The notes under the pieces are model-generated. The model had not been told where the DNA came from. It worked only from the letters and a program-made list of their open reading frames with translations, and searched no databases. DNA of 64,000 nucleotides from the NCBI GenBank assembly GCA_035530375.1, contig DATKUY010000007.1:1-64000 (forward strand), in the 5' to 3' direction. Positions 18,705-27,102 of this stretch are shown here, piece by piece. A program made the position numbers and the translations under genes. Origin of the DNA: Sulfuricella sp035530375 (GTDB lineage: Bacteria; Pseudomonadota; Gammaproteobacteria; Burkholderiales; Sulfuricellaceae). Position 1 is the first letter of the stretch, and each line of letters begins with the position of its first letter.

Positions 18705-18797
18705 AACCGTGAAGAGAATGCAGAGGGGGTGACGCCGTTTCCCCCGCTTCCTTGTCGGCCTGTTGCCCCAATCTTCATGTTTTAATTCCTGAAATTT

Positions 18798-20561
18798 ATG
18801 ATTGAAAAAAAACTCCACCTGATTCTGTGCTGGCATATGCACCAGCCGGATTACCGCAACCTCACCACGGGCGAATACATACTGCCGTGGACCTATTTGC
18901 ACGCCATGAAGGATTACACCGACATGGCCTACCATCTGGAAAATCATCCCAAGGCCCGTGCCGTGTTCAACTTTGTGCCGGTGCTGCTGGATCAACTGGA
19001 GGATTACAGCCGGCAATTCGAGGAGGGCAAGTTGCGAGATCCGCTGCTTGCTCTTTTAGGCGAGGAGGCGCTGGATCGCATTCCCGCCGAGCGGCGTAAA
19101 CTGATTTTTGACAGTTGTTTCCGCAGTAACCGCGCCATGATGGTCGACCCCTACCCGGCATACAAGCGGCTGAGCGAGCTTTACAAATACCAGGAGCCGC
19201 ATGGCGAGGCGGCGCTGGATTTTCTTTCCGGGCAGTACCTGGCTGATCTGCTGGTCTGGTACCACCTGGCTTGGTGCGGCGAAACGGTGCGGCGCAACAA
19301 CGAACTGGTGGTCAGGTTGATGACGAAGAGCTCGCATTTCACCCTGGCGGACCGCCGCAACCTGCTGGACCTGATCGGGAAAACCATCCAGGGCCTGATT
19401 CCGCGTTACCGCAAACTGGCTGATTCCGGCCAAATCGAAATTTCCACTACCCCCCATTACCACCCTATCGTGCCGCTACTGATTGATTTCAAGGTGGCGC
19501 GGGAATCCATGCACGGAGTCACTTTGCCCGAGACTGCGTGCTATCCGGGCGGTCTCAAGCGCGCATCGTTCCACATCCTGTCCGCGATCGAAAGCCATCG
19601 CGCCCGTTTCGGCGCTGCGCCGCAGGGTATATGGCCCGCCGAGGGCGGTGTATCGCAGGCAGCGGCAACGGTGTTCGCCGAGTACGGTTGCCGCTGGATG
19701 GCAAGCGGCGAGGCCGTGCTGGCAAACAGTTTGCGCGGGCTGGACGGAAGCCATCCGCTACCGGATCGAGCAAGCTATCTTTATCGCCCCTATCGGCTTG
19801 CCACCGGCGACCATGAGATTGTTTCGTTCTTCCGCGACGATAATTTGTCGGACAAGATCGGCTTCGAATATGCGAAGTGGTTCGGCAGGGATGCGGTGGC
19901 CAACTTCATTCACGAGCTGGAGAAAATCTGGCAGAATACGCCGGAAGGCGAAAACCCGGTGGTCAGCGTCATCATGGATGGGGAAAATGCCTGGGAATAC
20001 TATCCTTACAACGGTTATTACTTCCTTTCCGAGATGTACGAAGCGCTGGAGACGCACCCTTTTATTCATACCACCACCTTCAAGGATTATCTCGACGATA
20101 GCATCGAAGAGAGCAACATCCAGGGGCAATTGTCGTTGGGTCTGTCCAAGGGTTCCGGAGACAATGTGGCGATGGGCGAATTGCCCTATCTGGTCGCCGG
20201 CAGCTGGGTGTACGGCACATTCTCCACCTGGATCGGGTCGCCGGACAAGAATCGCGCCTGGGACTTGCTGTGCGCTGCAAAGCTGAGCTTCGACCTGGTT
20301 ATGGGCAGCGGTCGTTTGAGCAAGCAGGAGATCGAGCTTGCTGAGAAGCAGTTGGCGGATTGCGAGGGTTCGGACTGGTTCTGGTGGTTCGGCGATTATA
20401 ATCCGCAACATAGTGTGGAAAGCTTCGACAAGCTGTACCGGGACAATCTGGCGAATCTCTACCGGTTGTTGAAATTACCGGTTCCGGAAGAACTCGGCGT
20501 GCCAATCAGCCACGGCGGCGGCAGCCCCGAGGCGGGCGGCGCGATGCGGCGTGCACATTGA
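18798..20561 (+). CDS. GH57 glycoside hydrolase (alpha-amylase/pullulanase-like)
   Basis: The 587-residue protein starts with HLILCWHMHQPDYRN, the first GH57 conserved region (HxHQP), and contains FNFVPVLLDQL, GIWPAEGGVSQ with the GH57 catalytic Glu region, and SVIMDGENAWEYYPYNG with the likely acid/base Asp. GH57 members act on alpha-1,4 or alpha-1,6 glucans without the GH13 catalytic set. It follows glgC by 93 nt on the same strand, so a role in trimming or remodelling glycogen is likely. The exact specificity cannot be read from sequence alone. Confidence 0.88.
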   Translation: MIEKKLHLILCWHMHQPDYRNLTTGEYILPWTYLHAMKDYTDMAYHLENHPKARAVFNFVPVLLDQLEDYSRQFEEGKLRDPLLALLGEEALDRIPAERRKLIFDSCFRSNRAMMVDPYPAYKRLSELYKYQEPHGEAALDFLSGQYLADLLVWYHLAWCGETVRRNNELVVRLMTKSSHFTLADRRNLLDLIGKTIQGLIPRYRKLADSGQIEISTTPHYHPIVPLLIDFKVARESMHGVTLPETACYPGGLKRASFHILSAIESHRARFGAAPQGIWPAEGGVSQAAATVFAEYGCRWMASGEAVLANSLRGLDGSHPLPDRASYLYRPYRLATGDHEIVSFFRDDNLSDKIGFEYAKWFGRDAVANFIHELEKIWQNTPEGENPVVSVIMDGENAWEYYPYNGYYFLSEMYEALETHPFIHTTTFKDYLDDSIEESNIQGQLSLGLSKGSGDNVAMGELPYLVAGSWVYGTFSTWIGSPDKNRAWDLLCAAKLSFDLVMGSGRLSKQEIELAEKQLADCEGSDWFWWFGDYNPQHSVESFDKLYRDNLANLYRLLKLPVPEELGVPISHGGGSPEAGGAMRRAH

Positions 20562-20638
20562 GTGCTGAAAAAAACGAAAGCGAAGCAACAACGACTCAGA
20601 ATCCAGCCCTTTTGCACTGAAAACTGAAAACCAACATA

Positions 20639-22645
20639 ATGACCAAACCCGTTTCGCTTTTGCTCGGCGTCCATGCCCATCAGCCGGTCGGCAATTTTCC
20701 GGAGGTGCTGGAGGATGCGCACCTGCGCTGCTACCGCCCGTTTATTCATACCCTGCACCGTTTCCCGGATTTCCATTTTGCCGTGCATTTTTCCGGCTGG
20801 CTGCTGGACTGGTTGCTTCAGCATTACCCCGAGGACATGGCGCTGCTGCGCGAGATGGTGAAGCGCGGCCAGGTCGAGATGTTCGGCGCCGGCGACACCG
20901 AGCCGGTGCTGGCGGTGATTCCTTACCGCGACCGCGTCGGGCAGGTAGACAGGCTGTCGGACAAGCTGGAAAAGAAGCTGGGCCAGCGACCTGAAGGAGC
21001 CTGGCTGACCGAGCGGGTGTGGGAGGCAACGGTGGTGCCTGCCTTGGCGGACTCGAAGATACGCTACGTGACGGTGGACGATTACCATTTCCTGTGCAGC
21101 GGCAAAACCGCAGCCGAGCTGGACGGCTTCTACACCACCGAGGAGGATGGCCGCAGGCTCGACCTGTTCCCGATTTCCGAGGCGCTCCGCTACCGCTTTC
21201 CCTTCTCGCCTGCCAACGAGGCGGTGGCCTATCTGGAGCGTCTGGCCGACGAAGGCCACGAGGCCGCGGTGTACTTCGACGATATCGAGAAATTCGGCAT
21301 CTGGCCGGAGACTTATGAATGGGTATATGAAAAGGGCTGGCTGGTCAGTTTTATCGAGGGTGTGCTGGCTTCGTCGAAAATCCGTACGCAACGTTATTGC
21401 GATTATCATGCCGCAGCCAGGACGCGTGGCGTGGTTTACCTGCCCACCACTTCCTACATCGAAATGAACGAGTGGACGTTGCCGGCCCCGGCTGCCAATC
21501 AGTATGCCGACATGGTCGCCCAGGCCAAGGCCGAGGGGCGCTTTGACCGGGAGAAGGCATTTTTGCGCGGCGGCATGTGGAAAAATTTCCTCTCCCGCTA
21601 CCCCGAAGCAAACTGGATGCACAAGCGCATGCTGGGCCTGTCGGAACGCCTGGACAAGCTGCCGCCGAGCAAAAGAAAGCCGGCCATGCTCGATGCACTT
21701 TACCGCGCCCAAGCCAACGACGCCTACTGGCACGGGCTGTTCGGCGGACTGTATCTGCCCCATCTGCGGCGCGCGGTGTACCACGCCATCATTGAACTGG
21801 AGAGCAGCCTCGACCAGTGCGATCCGCGTCCGGCCAAGGTAAAGCTCGATTTCGATCTGGACGGTCACGACGAGGTGATGATGCACAATGCCGCCATCCA
21901 GGCGGTGGTGCGTCTGGATGGAAACGCCTGCGTGGGCGAGTTCGACAGCTACCTGTTGCGCCACAATTTTGCAGACAGCCTGATGCGTCAGATCGAACAC
22001 TACCACCGCAAAATTCACCTGCGCGACGATCAGGCGCGGCACCAGGGAGCCGGGATCGCCTCGGCGCATGACCGCGTGGTGTTCAAGCATGAAATTCTGC
22101 CGCATGACCTGGCTGTCGATGTGCGCCCGCGCGGTTTGTTCGTCGACAGCATCCGGCCGGAGAATGGCGATCCGCTGGCGCTGCAGGATTACCGGGTCAA
22201 GGCGGAGCGGGATCTGACCATGACTTTCACCGGCGACGGGGTGGAGAAGCGGATGCACCTGGTGGAGAACCGTCTGGAAGTGGGCTACCGCTTCAGTGCA
22301 GGGGCGCGCGGCGCCTTTGTCACCGAGATCAACCTTGCCATGCCGAGCTGCGATGGCCCGGCTGGAAAGTTCATTTTTGCCGGCCAGATTCCGGGCGGTT
22401 TCGGACAGGCGATGGAACTGGCTTCGGTGAAGGAATTGCTGCTCGACGACGATGTTCTGGGTGGTGTAGTGAAGCTGACCTCGAATATGCCGGCGCGTCT
22501 TGTCAGCAAACCCCATTTCAGCGTATCGCAGTCCGAAGCCGGCTTCGAAAAAATCATGCAGGCGGTGACGCTGACGCTGGAATGGCCTTTGGAGGGAATG
22601 CAGCGTGAACTGCAGGTGGCGCTGGAAGTGCTGCCAAGGCCCTAG
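20639..22645 (+). CDS. GH57 4-alpha-glucanotransferase-like protein
   Basis: The 668-residue protein opens with SLLLGVHAHQPVGNF (GH57 region 1), has GDTEPVLAVIP, WLTERVWE (nucleophile Glu as in Thermococcus litoralis 4-alpha-glucanotransferase) and YFDDIEKFGIWP (acid/base Asp). A C-terminal all-beta domain of about 270 residues is typical of the 4-alpha-glucanotransferase subgroup. The reaction would transfer alpha-1,4 glucan segments between chains. It lies 77 nt after the other GH57 gene. No obvious Shine-Dalgarno precedes the ATG. Confidence 0.9.
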   Translation: MTKPVSLLLGVHAHQPVGNFPEVLEDAHLRCYRPFIHTLHRFPDFHFAVHFSGWLLDWLLQHYPEDMALLREMVKRGQVEMFGAGDTEPVLAVIPYRDRVGQVDRLSDKLEKKLGQRPEGAWLTERVWEATVVPALADSKIRYVTVDDYHFLCSGKTAAELDGFYTTEEDGRRLDLFPISEALRYRFPFSPANEAVAYLERLADEGHEAAVYFDDIEKFGIWPETYEWVYEKGWLVSFIEGVLASSKIRTQRYCDYHAAARTRGVVYLPTTSYIEMNEWTLPAPAANQYADMVAQAKAEGRFDREKAFLRGGMWKNFLSRYPEANWMHKRMLGLSERLDKLPPSKRKPAMLDALYRAQANDAYWHGLFGGLYLPHLRRAVYHAIIELESSLDQCDPRPAKVKLDFDLDGHDEVMMHNAAIQAVVRLDGNACVGEFDSYLLRHNFADSLMRQIEHYHRKIHLRDDQARHQGAGIASAHDRVVFKHEILPHDLAVDVRPRGLFVDSIRPENGDPLALQDYRVKAERDLTMTFTGDGVEKRMHLVENRLEVGYRFSAGARGAFVTEINLAMPSCDGPAGKFIFAGQIPGGFGQAMELASVKELLLDDDVLGGVVKLTSNMPARLVSKPHFSVSQSEAGFEKIMQAVTLTLEWPLEGMQRELQVALEVLPRP

Positions 22646-22684
22646 AAAACCGGCAAAAATAACTTGAACAATCCGGATGCTGTA

Positions 22685-22774
22685 GTCGGGTTAGCCTGAA
22701 GGGCGTAACCCGGCGCATCGCGGGCCAATCGTCGAGTTACGCCAGGCTCTTATGCCTTTCAGAGTGAACCCGAC
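22685..22774. repeat. Inverted-repeat element of the GTCGGGTTA type
   Basis: GTCGGGTT (22685-22692) pairs with AACCCGAC (22767-22774), with further internal complementarity (GGCGTAAC against GTTACGCC). The motif resembles the GTAGGGCGGGTTA end of the 8.2-8.3 kb cluster, suggesting one dispersed repeat family. It lies between the second GH57 gene and the FKBP gene. Confidence 0.55.
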
Positions 22775-22788
22775 CTGCGGGGCTGGGT

Positions 22789-22827
22789 TATACTACCCCC
22801 CTTTTTTACCTGTGCCCTTATGGGCAC
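22789..22827 (+). promoter_or_regulatory. Putative -10 and leader hairpin of the FKBP gene
   Basis: TATACT (22789-22794) is a good -10 match. Downstream, GTGCCC-TTAT-GGGCAC (22812-22827) forms a 6-bp hairpin just before the AGGA ribosome site (22834-22837). The hairpin could influence translation or stability; this is inferred. Confidence 0.35.
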
Positions 22828-22846
22828 CCGATCAGGAATTGCATTC

Positions 22847-23338
22847 ATGGCAGAGCAAAAAATCGGCAGCAACAAGACGGTACATGTGACTTACACGATT
22901 CTGGACGGGCGCGGCAACGTGTTCGAACAGTACGACATGCCTATCGGCTATGTGCATGGTGCCAATAGCGGGCTGTTTGAGAAGATCGAGGCGGCGCTGG
23001 AAGGGCGCGTCGCCGGCGACAGGGTCGAAGTGACCCTGAATCCGGAAGAAGGCTTCGGCCCGCATTATGCCGACCTGACTTTCACCGACGATGTCGACAA
23101 CGTTCCGCCGGAATTCCGGCGCATCGGCGCCGAGGTGGAGTTCGAGAACGACAAGGGCGAGACCATGAAGTTCTTCGTCACCAAGATCGAAAATGGCAAG
23201 CTGACCGTCGACTCGAATCATCCCATGGCCGGTCAGACCGTGACTTTCATCGTGAACGTGGTGTCGGTCAAGGATGCGACGCGGGAAGAAATCGCCAAAG
23301 GCAGGCCGGACGACGAAAGCATGCCCAGCCTGCATTAG
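22847..23338 (+). CDS. FKBP-type peptidyl-prolyl isomerase, SlyD-like
   Basis: The 163-residue protein has the SlyD layout: an FKBP half (VHVTYTILDGRGNVFEQ), the inserted-flap region after EVTLNPEEGFGPHYADL, and the returning FKBP strand (GQTVTFIVNVVSVKDAT). It would catalyse proline cis-trans isomerisation and act as a chaperone. The His/Cys-rich nickel-binding tail of E. coli SlyD is absent; the protein ends DESMPSLH. The ATG at 22847 has AGGA 9 nt upstream and is preferred to the in-frame codon at 22820. Confidence 0.88.
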   Translation: MAEQKIGSNKTVHVTYTILDGRGNVFEQYDMPIGYVHGANSGLFEKIEAALEGRVAGDRVEVTLNPEEGFGPHYADLTFTDDVDNVPPEFRRIGAEVEFENDKGETMKFFVTKIENGKLTVDSNHPMAGQTVTFIVNVVSVKDATREEIAKGRPDDESMPSLH

Positions 23339-23345
23339 GGCACGA

Positions 23346-23699
23346 TCAGGGCGTGCGCTTGCGGCGCTCGAACGCCAAAATGTCGGCAGAATGAAGCGGA
23401 TGCCCGGATTCCTGATGTACTAGATCCCTGATCGCCGATATGAGTCCATGCTCATCGTAAACCAGTTTCCACATCATATTGCTGAGGCGGATACAGGCTG
23501 AAAGCGGGGTGCTCGCGCGCGCGCGCTCCATGTCGATGCGCCATTGCAGGGCGCGCAATCTGGGCTGCATATCCAGTGGCGCCAGTGCGATAACCTCTTC
23601 GATAGCATATTCACGCAACTCCTCAACAGCATCCGGGTCAGATTGGGCGAGCGTCATCCATTCATCGAAATCGAAAGGTTCTGAAAGGGATACACACAT
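23346..23699 (-). CDS. DUF3135 family protein
   Basis: The 117-residue protein carries the FDFDEWMTLAQSDP start, a helical stretch, RLRALQWRIDMERARASTPLSACIRLSNMMW, and a short C-terminus. This pattern matches the DUF3135 family of short, mostly helical proteobacterial proteins of unknown function. AGAGGAG lies 5 nt before the ATG at 23699, favouring it over a GTG two codons upstream. It converges on the FKBP gene with 7 nt between the stops. Confidence 0.75.
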   Translation of the reverse strand: MCVSLSEPFDFDEWMTLAQSDPDAVEELREYAIEEVIALAPLDMQPRLRALQWRIDMERARASTPLSACIRLSNMMWKLVYDEHGLISAIRDLVHQESGHPLHSADILAFERRKRTP

Positions 23700-23794
23700 G
23701 GCCACTCCTCTTGCGCATTAAAATTATGCCGGACCAAAGGCGTTGGTGTTTCTGATGCCGAACCACTGCTTTTATTCTAGTTCACTTTATAAAA

Positions 23795-23990
23795 ATATTG
23801 AGGGTGCCTCTAAAAATTCAGAGTTCGCCCAAATACCCCACAGGGGGACACCAGTCCGCTACGGGTAAAAGCATCGGAATCATACGCAAGGCGCGAATAA
23901 AATCTCACGGCGCAGCATAGAGTGAGTCGAGATAAGAAAAATTTTATGAGTAACGCTGCATAACCAGCCACTTGGTTACCATTTTTTGGC
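23795..23990. other. Non-coding, possibly mobile, structured stretch
   Basis: The 425-bp space between the DUF3135 gene and the PCu(A)C gene has no convincing gene. It includes a stretch starting GAGGGTGCCTCTAAAAATTC, with ATAAAATCTCA facing ATTTTATGAG as an inverted pair, and a run of GCGCGAATAAAAT and GTAACGCTGC motifs. Its look is that of a dispersed non-coding element or the remnant of a mobile element. This is from recollection of similar betaproteobacterial intergenic sequences, not from a search. Confidence 0.35.
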
Positions 23991-24090
23991 GGCCTGGTGG
24001 AATGGCTGGTAGTTTCATCAGCCGGGATGAAATCCGGATTTTTAGCGGTGTTCTTGAGGGTATCGCGAGGGAGGGGCTGGACGATGCGCC

Positions 24091-24107
24091 GCCCACTCAG
24101 GGTGGGC
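24091..24107 (-). terminator. Hairpin downstream of the PCu(A)C gene
   Basis: GCCCAC (24091-24096) pairs with GTGGGC (24102-24107) around a 5-nt loop, extended imperfectly by CGCC/GGGCG. It lies just beyond the stop of the copper chaperone gene. It lacks a clear U-run on the minus strand. Confidence 0.4.
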
Positions 24108-24124
24108 GGGCGTTGAGGCAGTGA

Positions 24125-24634
24125 TCAGTGCATGTTCTTGTGATCGTGCACCATTTCCTGTTTCATTTCCATCTTCATCTCGGTCTGGATCTTGCGTGCC
24201 GGCACTTCCACCTTTTTGCTGCTGCCATCCTCGAAGGTTAGCGTGATCGCCACGTTGTCGCCTTCCTTAAGTTCCCGCTTGAGGCCGATCATCATTACAT
24301 GCAGACTGCCGGGCTTGAGCGCGGCTTCGCCTTTGGCCTTGATATCGATGTCCTTGACCGGGCGCATTTTCATCACGCCACCTTCGTTGGTGTGGGTATG
24401 CAACTCCGTTACCTTGGAGGCGGAGCTTTCTGCCTTGACCAGTTTGTGATCTTTGCTGTCAGAGTTTTTGAGTACCATGAATGCGCTTGTGTTGGTCATG
24501 CCGGTGGGCACGATGCGCACATAGGGATCGCTGACGGAAATGCTCTCCGCAGCCGGGCCGGCCAGAACCGGAGCGGCGATCAGGGCGCCCATCATGCAGG
24601 TTGCGATGCGAATGGAACGAAATTTGCCGGTCAT
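24125..24634 (-). CDS. Periplasmic copper chaperone PCu(A)C
   Basis: The 169-residue protein has a signal peptide (about residues 1-25) and the PCu(A)C copper site pattern H-x(n)-M-x(n)-H-x-M: ELHTHTNEGGVMKM followed by GSLHVMMIGL. The C-terminus is an unusual Met/His-rich tail (EMKMEMKQEMVHDHKNMH) that could bind additional copper. PCu(A)C delivers Cu(I) to the CuA site of cytochrome oxidase with SCO1. A SCO1-like gene lies 35 nt upstream on the same strand, so the two form an operon. Confidence 0.92.
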   Translation of the reverse strand: MTGKFRSIRIATCMMGALIAAPVLAGPAAESISVSDPYVRIVPTGMTNTSAFMVLKNSDSKDHKLVKAESSASKVTELHTHTNEGGVMKMRPVKDIDIKAKGEAALKPGSLHVMMIGLKRELKEGDNVAITLTFEDGSSKKVEVPARKIQTEMKMEMKQEMVHDHKNMH

Positions 24635-24669
24635 ACTTTTCTCCTTGTTACAGTTGATAAAATTGAAGC

Positions 24670-25263
24670 TTACCCTTTTTTCATCGCGGCACGGATGGCA
24701 TCGACGATCTGTGCCGGCGGGGTGCCGTGGTCAAGGGTCTTGAACAGGCTGCCATCGGGTGCGATGACGTAGGTATAGGCAGAGTGATCTACCACGTAGC
24801 CCCCGGTCGAACCGGTATTATGCTTGGCGTAACCCACGCCGTACAGCTTTGCCGCTTTGGCGATGGCCTCCGGGGTGCCGCTCAATCCCATGATGTTCGG
24901 GTGAAAATAGGCGGTGTAGGATTTGAGCTTGTCCAGGGTGTCGCGCTCCGGATCGACCGTGACGAACAGCATCTGCACCTTATCGAGTTCCGCCTTGTTG
25001 AGGGAAGCCAGGGCCTGGGAGGTGAAACCCAGCGAAGTCGGGCAGATGTCCGGGCAAAAAGTATAGCCGAAATACAGCAGCACCACCTTGCCCTTGAGGG
25101 AGTGCAGCGCCACAGGGCCGTTGGCTGATTGCAGGGTGAAATCGCCGCCCCCGGTTTTAGCCGGGCCGGGCTGGTCGTTTTCATTGGCAGGCTGCCGCAT
25201 GACCAGAGCCCAGAACAGCAGCAGGGCGAGCGCCGCTATGATTCCGATAGAGATTTTTTTCAT
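24670..25263 (-). CDS. SCO1/SenC-like copper chaperone/thioredoxin-fold protein
   Basis: The 197-residue protein has an N-terminal membrane anchor (IGIIAALALLLFWALVM) and a thioredoxin fold with the SCO motif FCPDICPTS (CX3C) and the distal copper-ligand His in VVDHSAYTYV. It assembles copper centres of cytochrome oxidase in the periplasm. The ATG at 25263 is chosen; an in-frame TTG lies 5 codons upstream. It precedes the PCu(A)C gene in one operon. Confidence 0.93.
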   Translation of the reverse strand: MKKISIGIIAALALLLFWALVMRQPANENDQPGPAKTGGGDFTLQSANGPVALHSLKGKVVLLYFGYTFCPDICPTSLGFTSQALASLNKAELDKVQMLFVTVDPERDTLDKLKSYTAYFHPNIMGLSGTPEAIAKAAKLYGVGYAKHNTGSTGGYVVDHSAYTYVIAPDGSLFKTLDHGTPPAQIVDAIRAAMKKG

Positions 25264-25983
25264 GGTTAATTTCTTCAATTGCCCGGTGTTTCAAATACAG
25301 GCAGCACTGCAATAAGCGCGATGGTTTGCCGTTTTCCCGGCGCGGCTGGTAAATCCATGTTGTTTTGTCTCAAGACTCATGCAAACGATGTGCCAGAAAT
25401 AGATTCAATTAAATCAATGCGCCTTGGCGTGGCATGTGTGGCATATGCCGCAGATTGTGTGATGCCGCACGCCGAACCGCATCCTAACTTGCTTTGCCAC
25501 GCTTTGCCAGCATTGAAAAATTGCCGCTGGCATGGTCCCGGAATTAGAATGCACCCGTAAAAAAACAAGCTCAAAATTTTCTACCTGATCCTGGTGCTGG
25601 CGGTCTGCATGTTTCATCTCATGCGCATGTCCATGCCGTAGCGCCGGTTTTAAATCATTCCGCGCATTTCCAGACGTTCACGGCAGACTCGAGTGACTTC
25701 CCCGTGGTCGGCACCGCCAGCGAGTTCAAGCGCGACCCGGCGAGTAATGGTTTTGTTTTGGCGTCGCCGCACGCTTGCCGCTGGTTTATGCCGCCACCGG
25801 CACGGGTTTTTCTGCTTTCCGCTCTTTGGTCTATGCTTCCAGAAAGTTCCTTTTTTTCCGGATCGCCGTCATCCAAAGCGCCGCTCATAGCTTCTTAAGC
25901 TGTTCTTAAGTTAACCGGTTCAGAATCTGTTTGCCGCTCCTGCTCGGGATGCGGCTGGTGCCGAGTTTTGCAAGGAGATGGAT
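25264..25983. other. 720-bp intergenic region before the RND efflux operon
   Basis: No gene is clearly supported. A short frame (about 25565-25641) would encode a hydrophobic peptide like a signal sequence (LILVLAVCMFHLMRM). A second frame at 25704-25898 would encode about 64 residues (MVGTASEFKRDPASNG...). They are in different frames and could be remnants of a small exported regulator gene of the kind often found before metal-efflux operons. Near 25890-25915 CTTAAG occurs twice. Confidence 0.3.
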
Positions 25984-27102
25984 ATGTTGAAAGCGTCAGT
26001 GCTGCGTGCCTGCCGTGTGGTTTTGCTGCTTTGTGGTCTTTGTGCTGCCGCACCCCTTTTCGCCAATAATGAAATCAAACTGTCTGCCGTCCAGGCCAAG
26101 GCAATGGGCGTGGTTACGGCGGCGCTTTCCAGTTCCGCTGCCGAGTCCGGCAAGGGTTTGCCGGCTCGTGTGGTGGTCCCCAATCACCAACTGCACATCA
26201 TCAGCGCACCGCTTGCCGGATTGGTCGAATCTGTGGCGGTGGCGCCCGGCCAGGCAGTGAAGAAGGGGCAGGTGCTGGCCCGGCTGCAAAGCCCTGGCCT
26301 GGTGGAAATCCAGCGCGGTTTCCTGCAGGCGGCAACCCAGTCGCATCTGGCGCAGGAAAGCATGAATCGCGACGAACAACTTTTCAGGGAAGGGATTATC
26401 GCCGAAAGCCGCTACTTTGCCGCCAAGGGCCGTTATGCCGAGGCCGGGGCAGCGCTGTCTGAGCGCCGCCAGGCTCTCCGTTTGGCGGGCTTTGGCGATG
26501 CCGCGTTGCAGCGGTTGGAAAGAAGCCATGCGATGTCCTCTGTTATCGAGGTCAACGCGCCGGTAAGCGGCGTGGTGCTGGAGTCTATGGCTGTTTCCGG
26601 TCAGCGTGTCGAGGCGGCCACGCCGTTGTGCAAGCTGGCGCAGCTTGTACCGTTGTGGCTGGAGATCCAGGCGCCGATTGCACAGGTTGTTGGCCTGCAG
26701 CCAGGCGCCGCGGTCGGCGTGCCGGCCTACACGGCCAGCGGAAAAGTGACGCAAATTGGACGTGGCGTCGAGGAGGGCAGCCAGACCATAATAGTGCGCG
26801 CCGAGATTCGCCTGGGTGTAGAAAACCTGCGCCCAGGCCAGTTCGTCGAAGCGGTGCTGGCCGTCAATGGCAGCGACAAACACTGGCATCTGCCAAATTC
26901 CGCACTGGTGCGTTTGCGCGACCAGCCCTATGTGTTCGTCCAGACCGCAGCCGGGTTCCGTCTCCAGCCCGTCAAGCTTTCCGGCGAGGCCGCCGACAGC
27001 AGCGTGGTGAGCGGAGATTTCAAGGGCGACGAGCGCATCGCGGTGCGCGGCACCTCCTCGCTGAAAGCCATGCTGCAAGGTTTGTCGGCGGGGGGCGAAT
27101 AA
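25984..27102 (+). CDS. RND efflux periplasmic adaptor (CzcB/CusB-like)
   Basis: The 372-residue protein has a signal peptide (residues 1-25), the lipoyl halves (ISAPLAGLVESVAVAPGQAVKKGQ and INAPVSG-like VNAPVSGVVLESMAVSGQ), a helical hairpin between them and a beta-barrel C-terminus. It is the membrane-fusion subunit of the pump encoded next. AAGGAG ends at 25977, giving 6 nt spacing to the ATG at 25984; the ATG at 25978 abuts it and is less likely. The stop is immediately followed by the start of the pump gene. No N-terminal His-rich metal-binding segment is present. Confidence 0.9.
   Translation: MLKASVLRACRVVLLLCGLCAAAPLFANNEIKLSAVQAKAMGVVTAALSSSAAESGKGLPARVVVPNHQLHIISAPLAGLVESVAVAPGQAVKKGQVLARLQSPGLVEIQRGFLQAATQSHLAQESMNRDEQLFREGIIAESRYFAAKGRYAEAGAALSERRQALRLAGFGDAALQRLERSHAMSSVIEVNAPVSGVVLESMAVSGQRVEAATPLCKLAQLVPLWLEIQAPIAQVVGLQPGAAVGVPAYTASGKVTQIGRGVEEGSQTIIVRAEIRLGVENLRPGQFVEAVLAVNGSDKHWHLPNSALVRLRDQPYVFVQTAAGFRLQPVKLSGEAADSSVVSGDFKGDERIAVRGTSSLKAMLQGLSAGGE

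Noticed and set aside
20459..22516. A 685-codon open frame opposite the second GH57 gene
   Set aside because: It lacks motifs and starts inside another gene; the plus-strand frame has full GH57 motifs.
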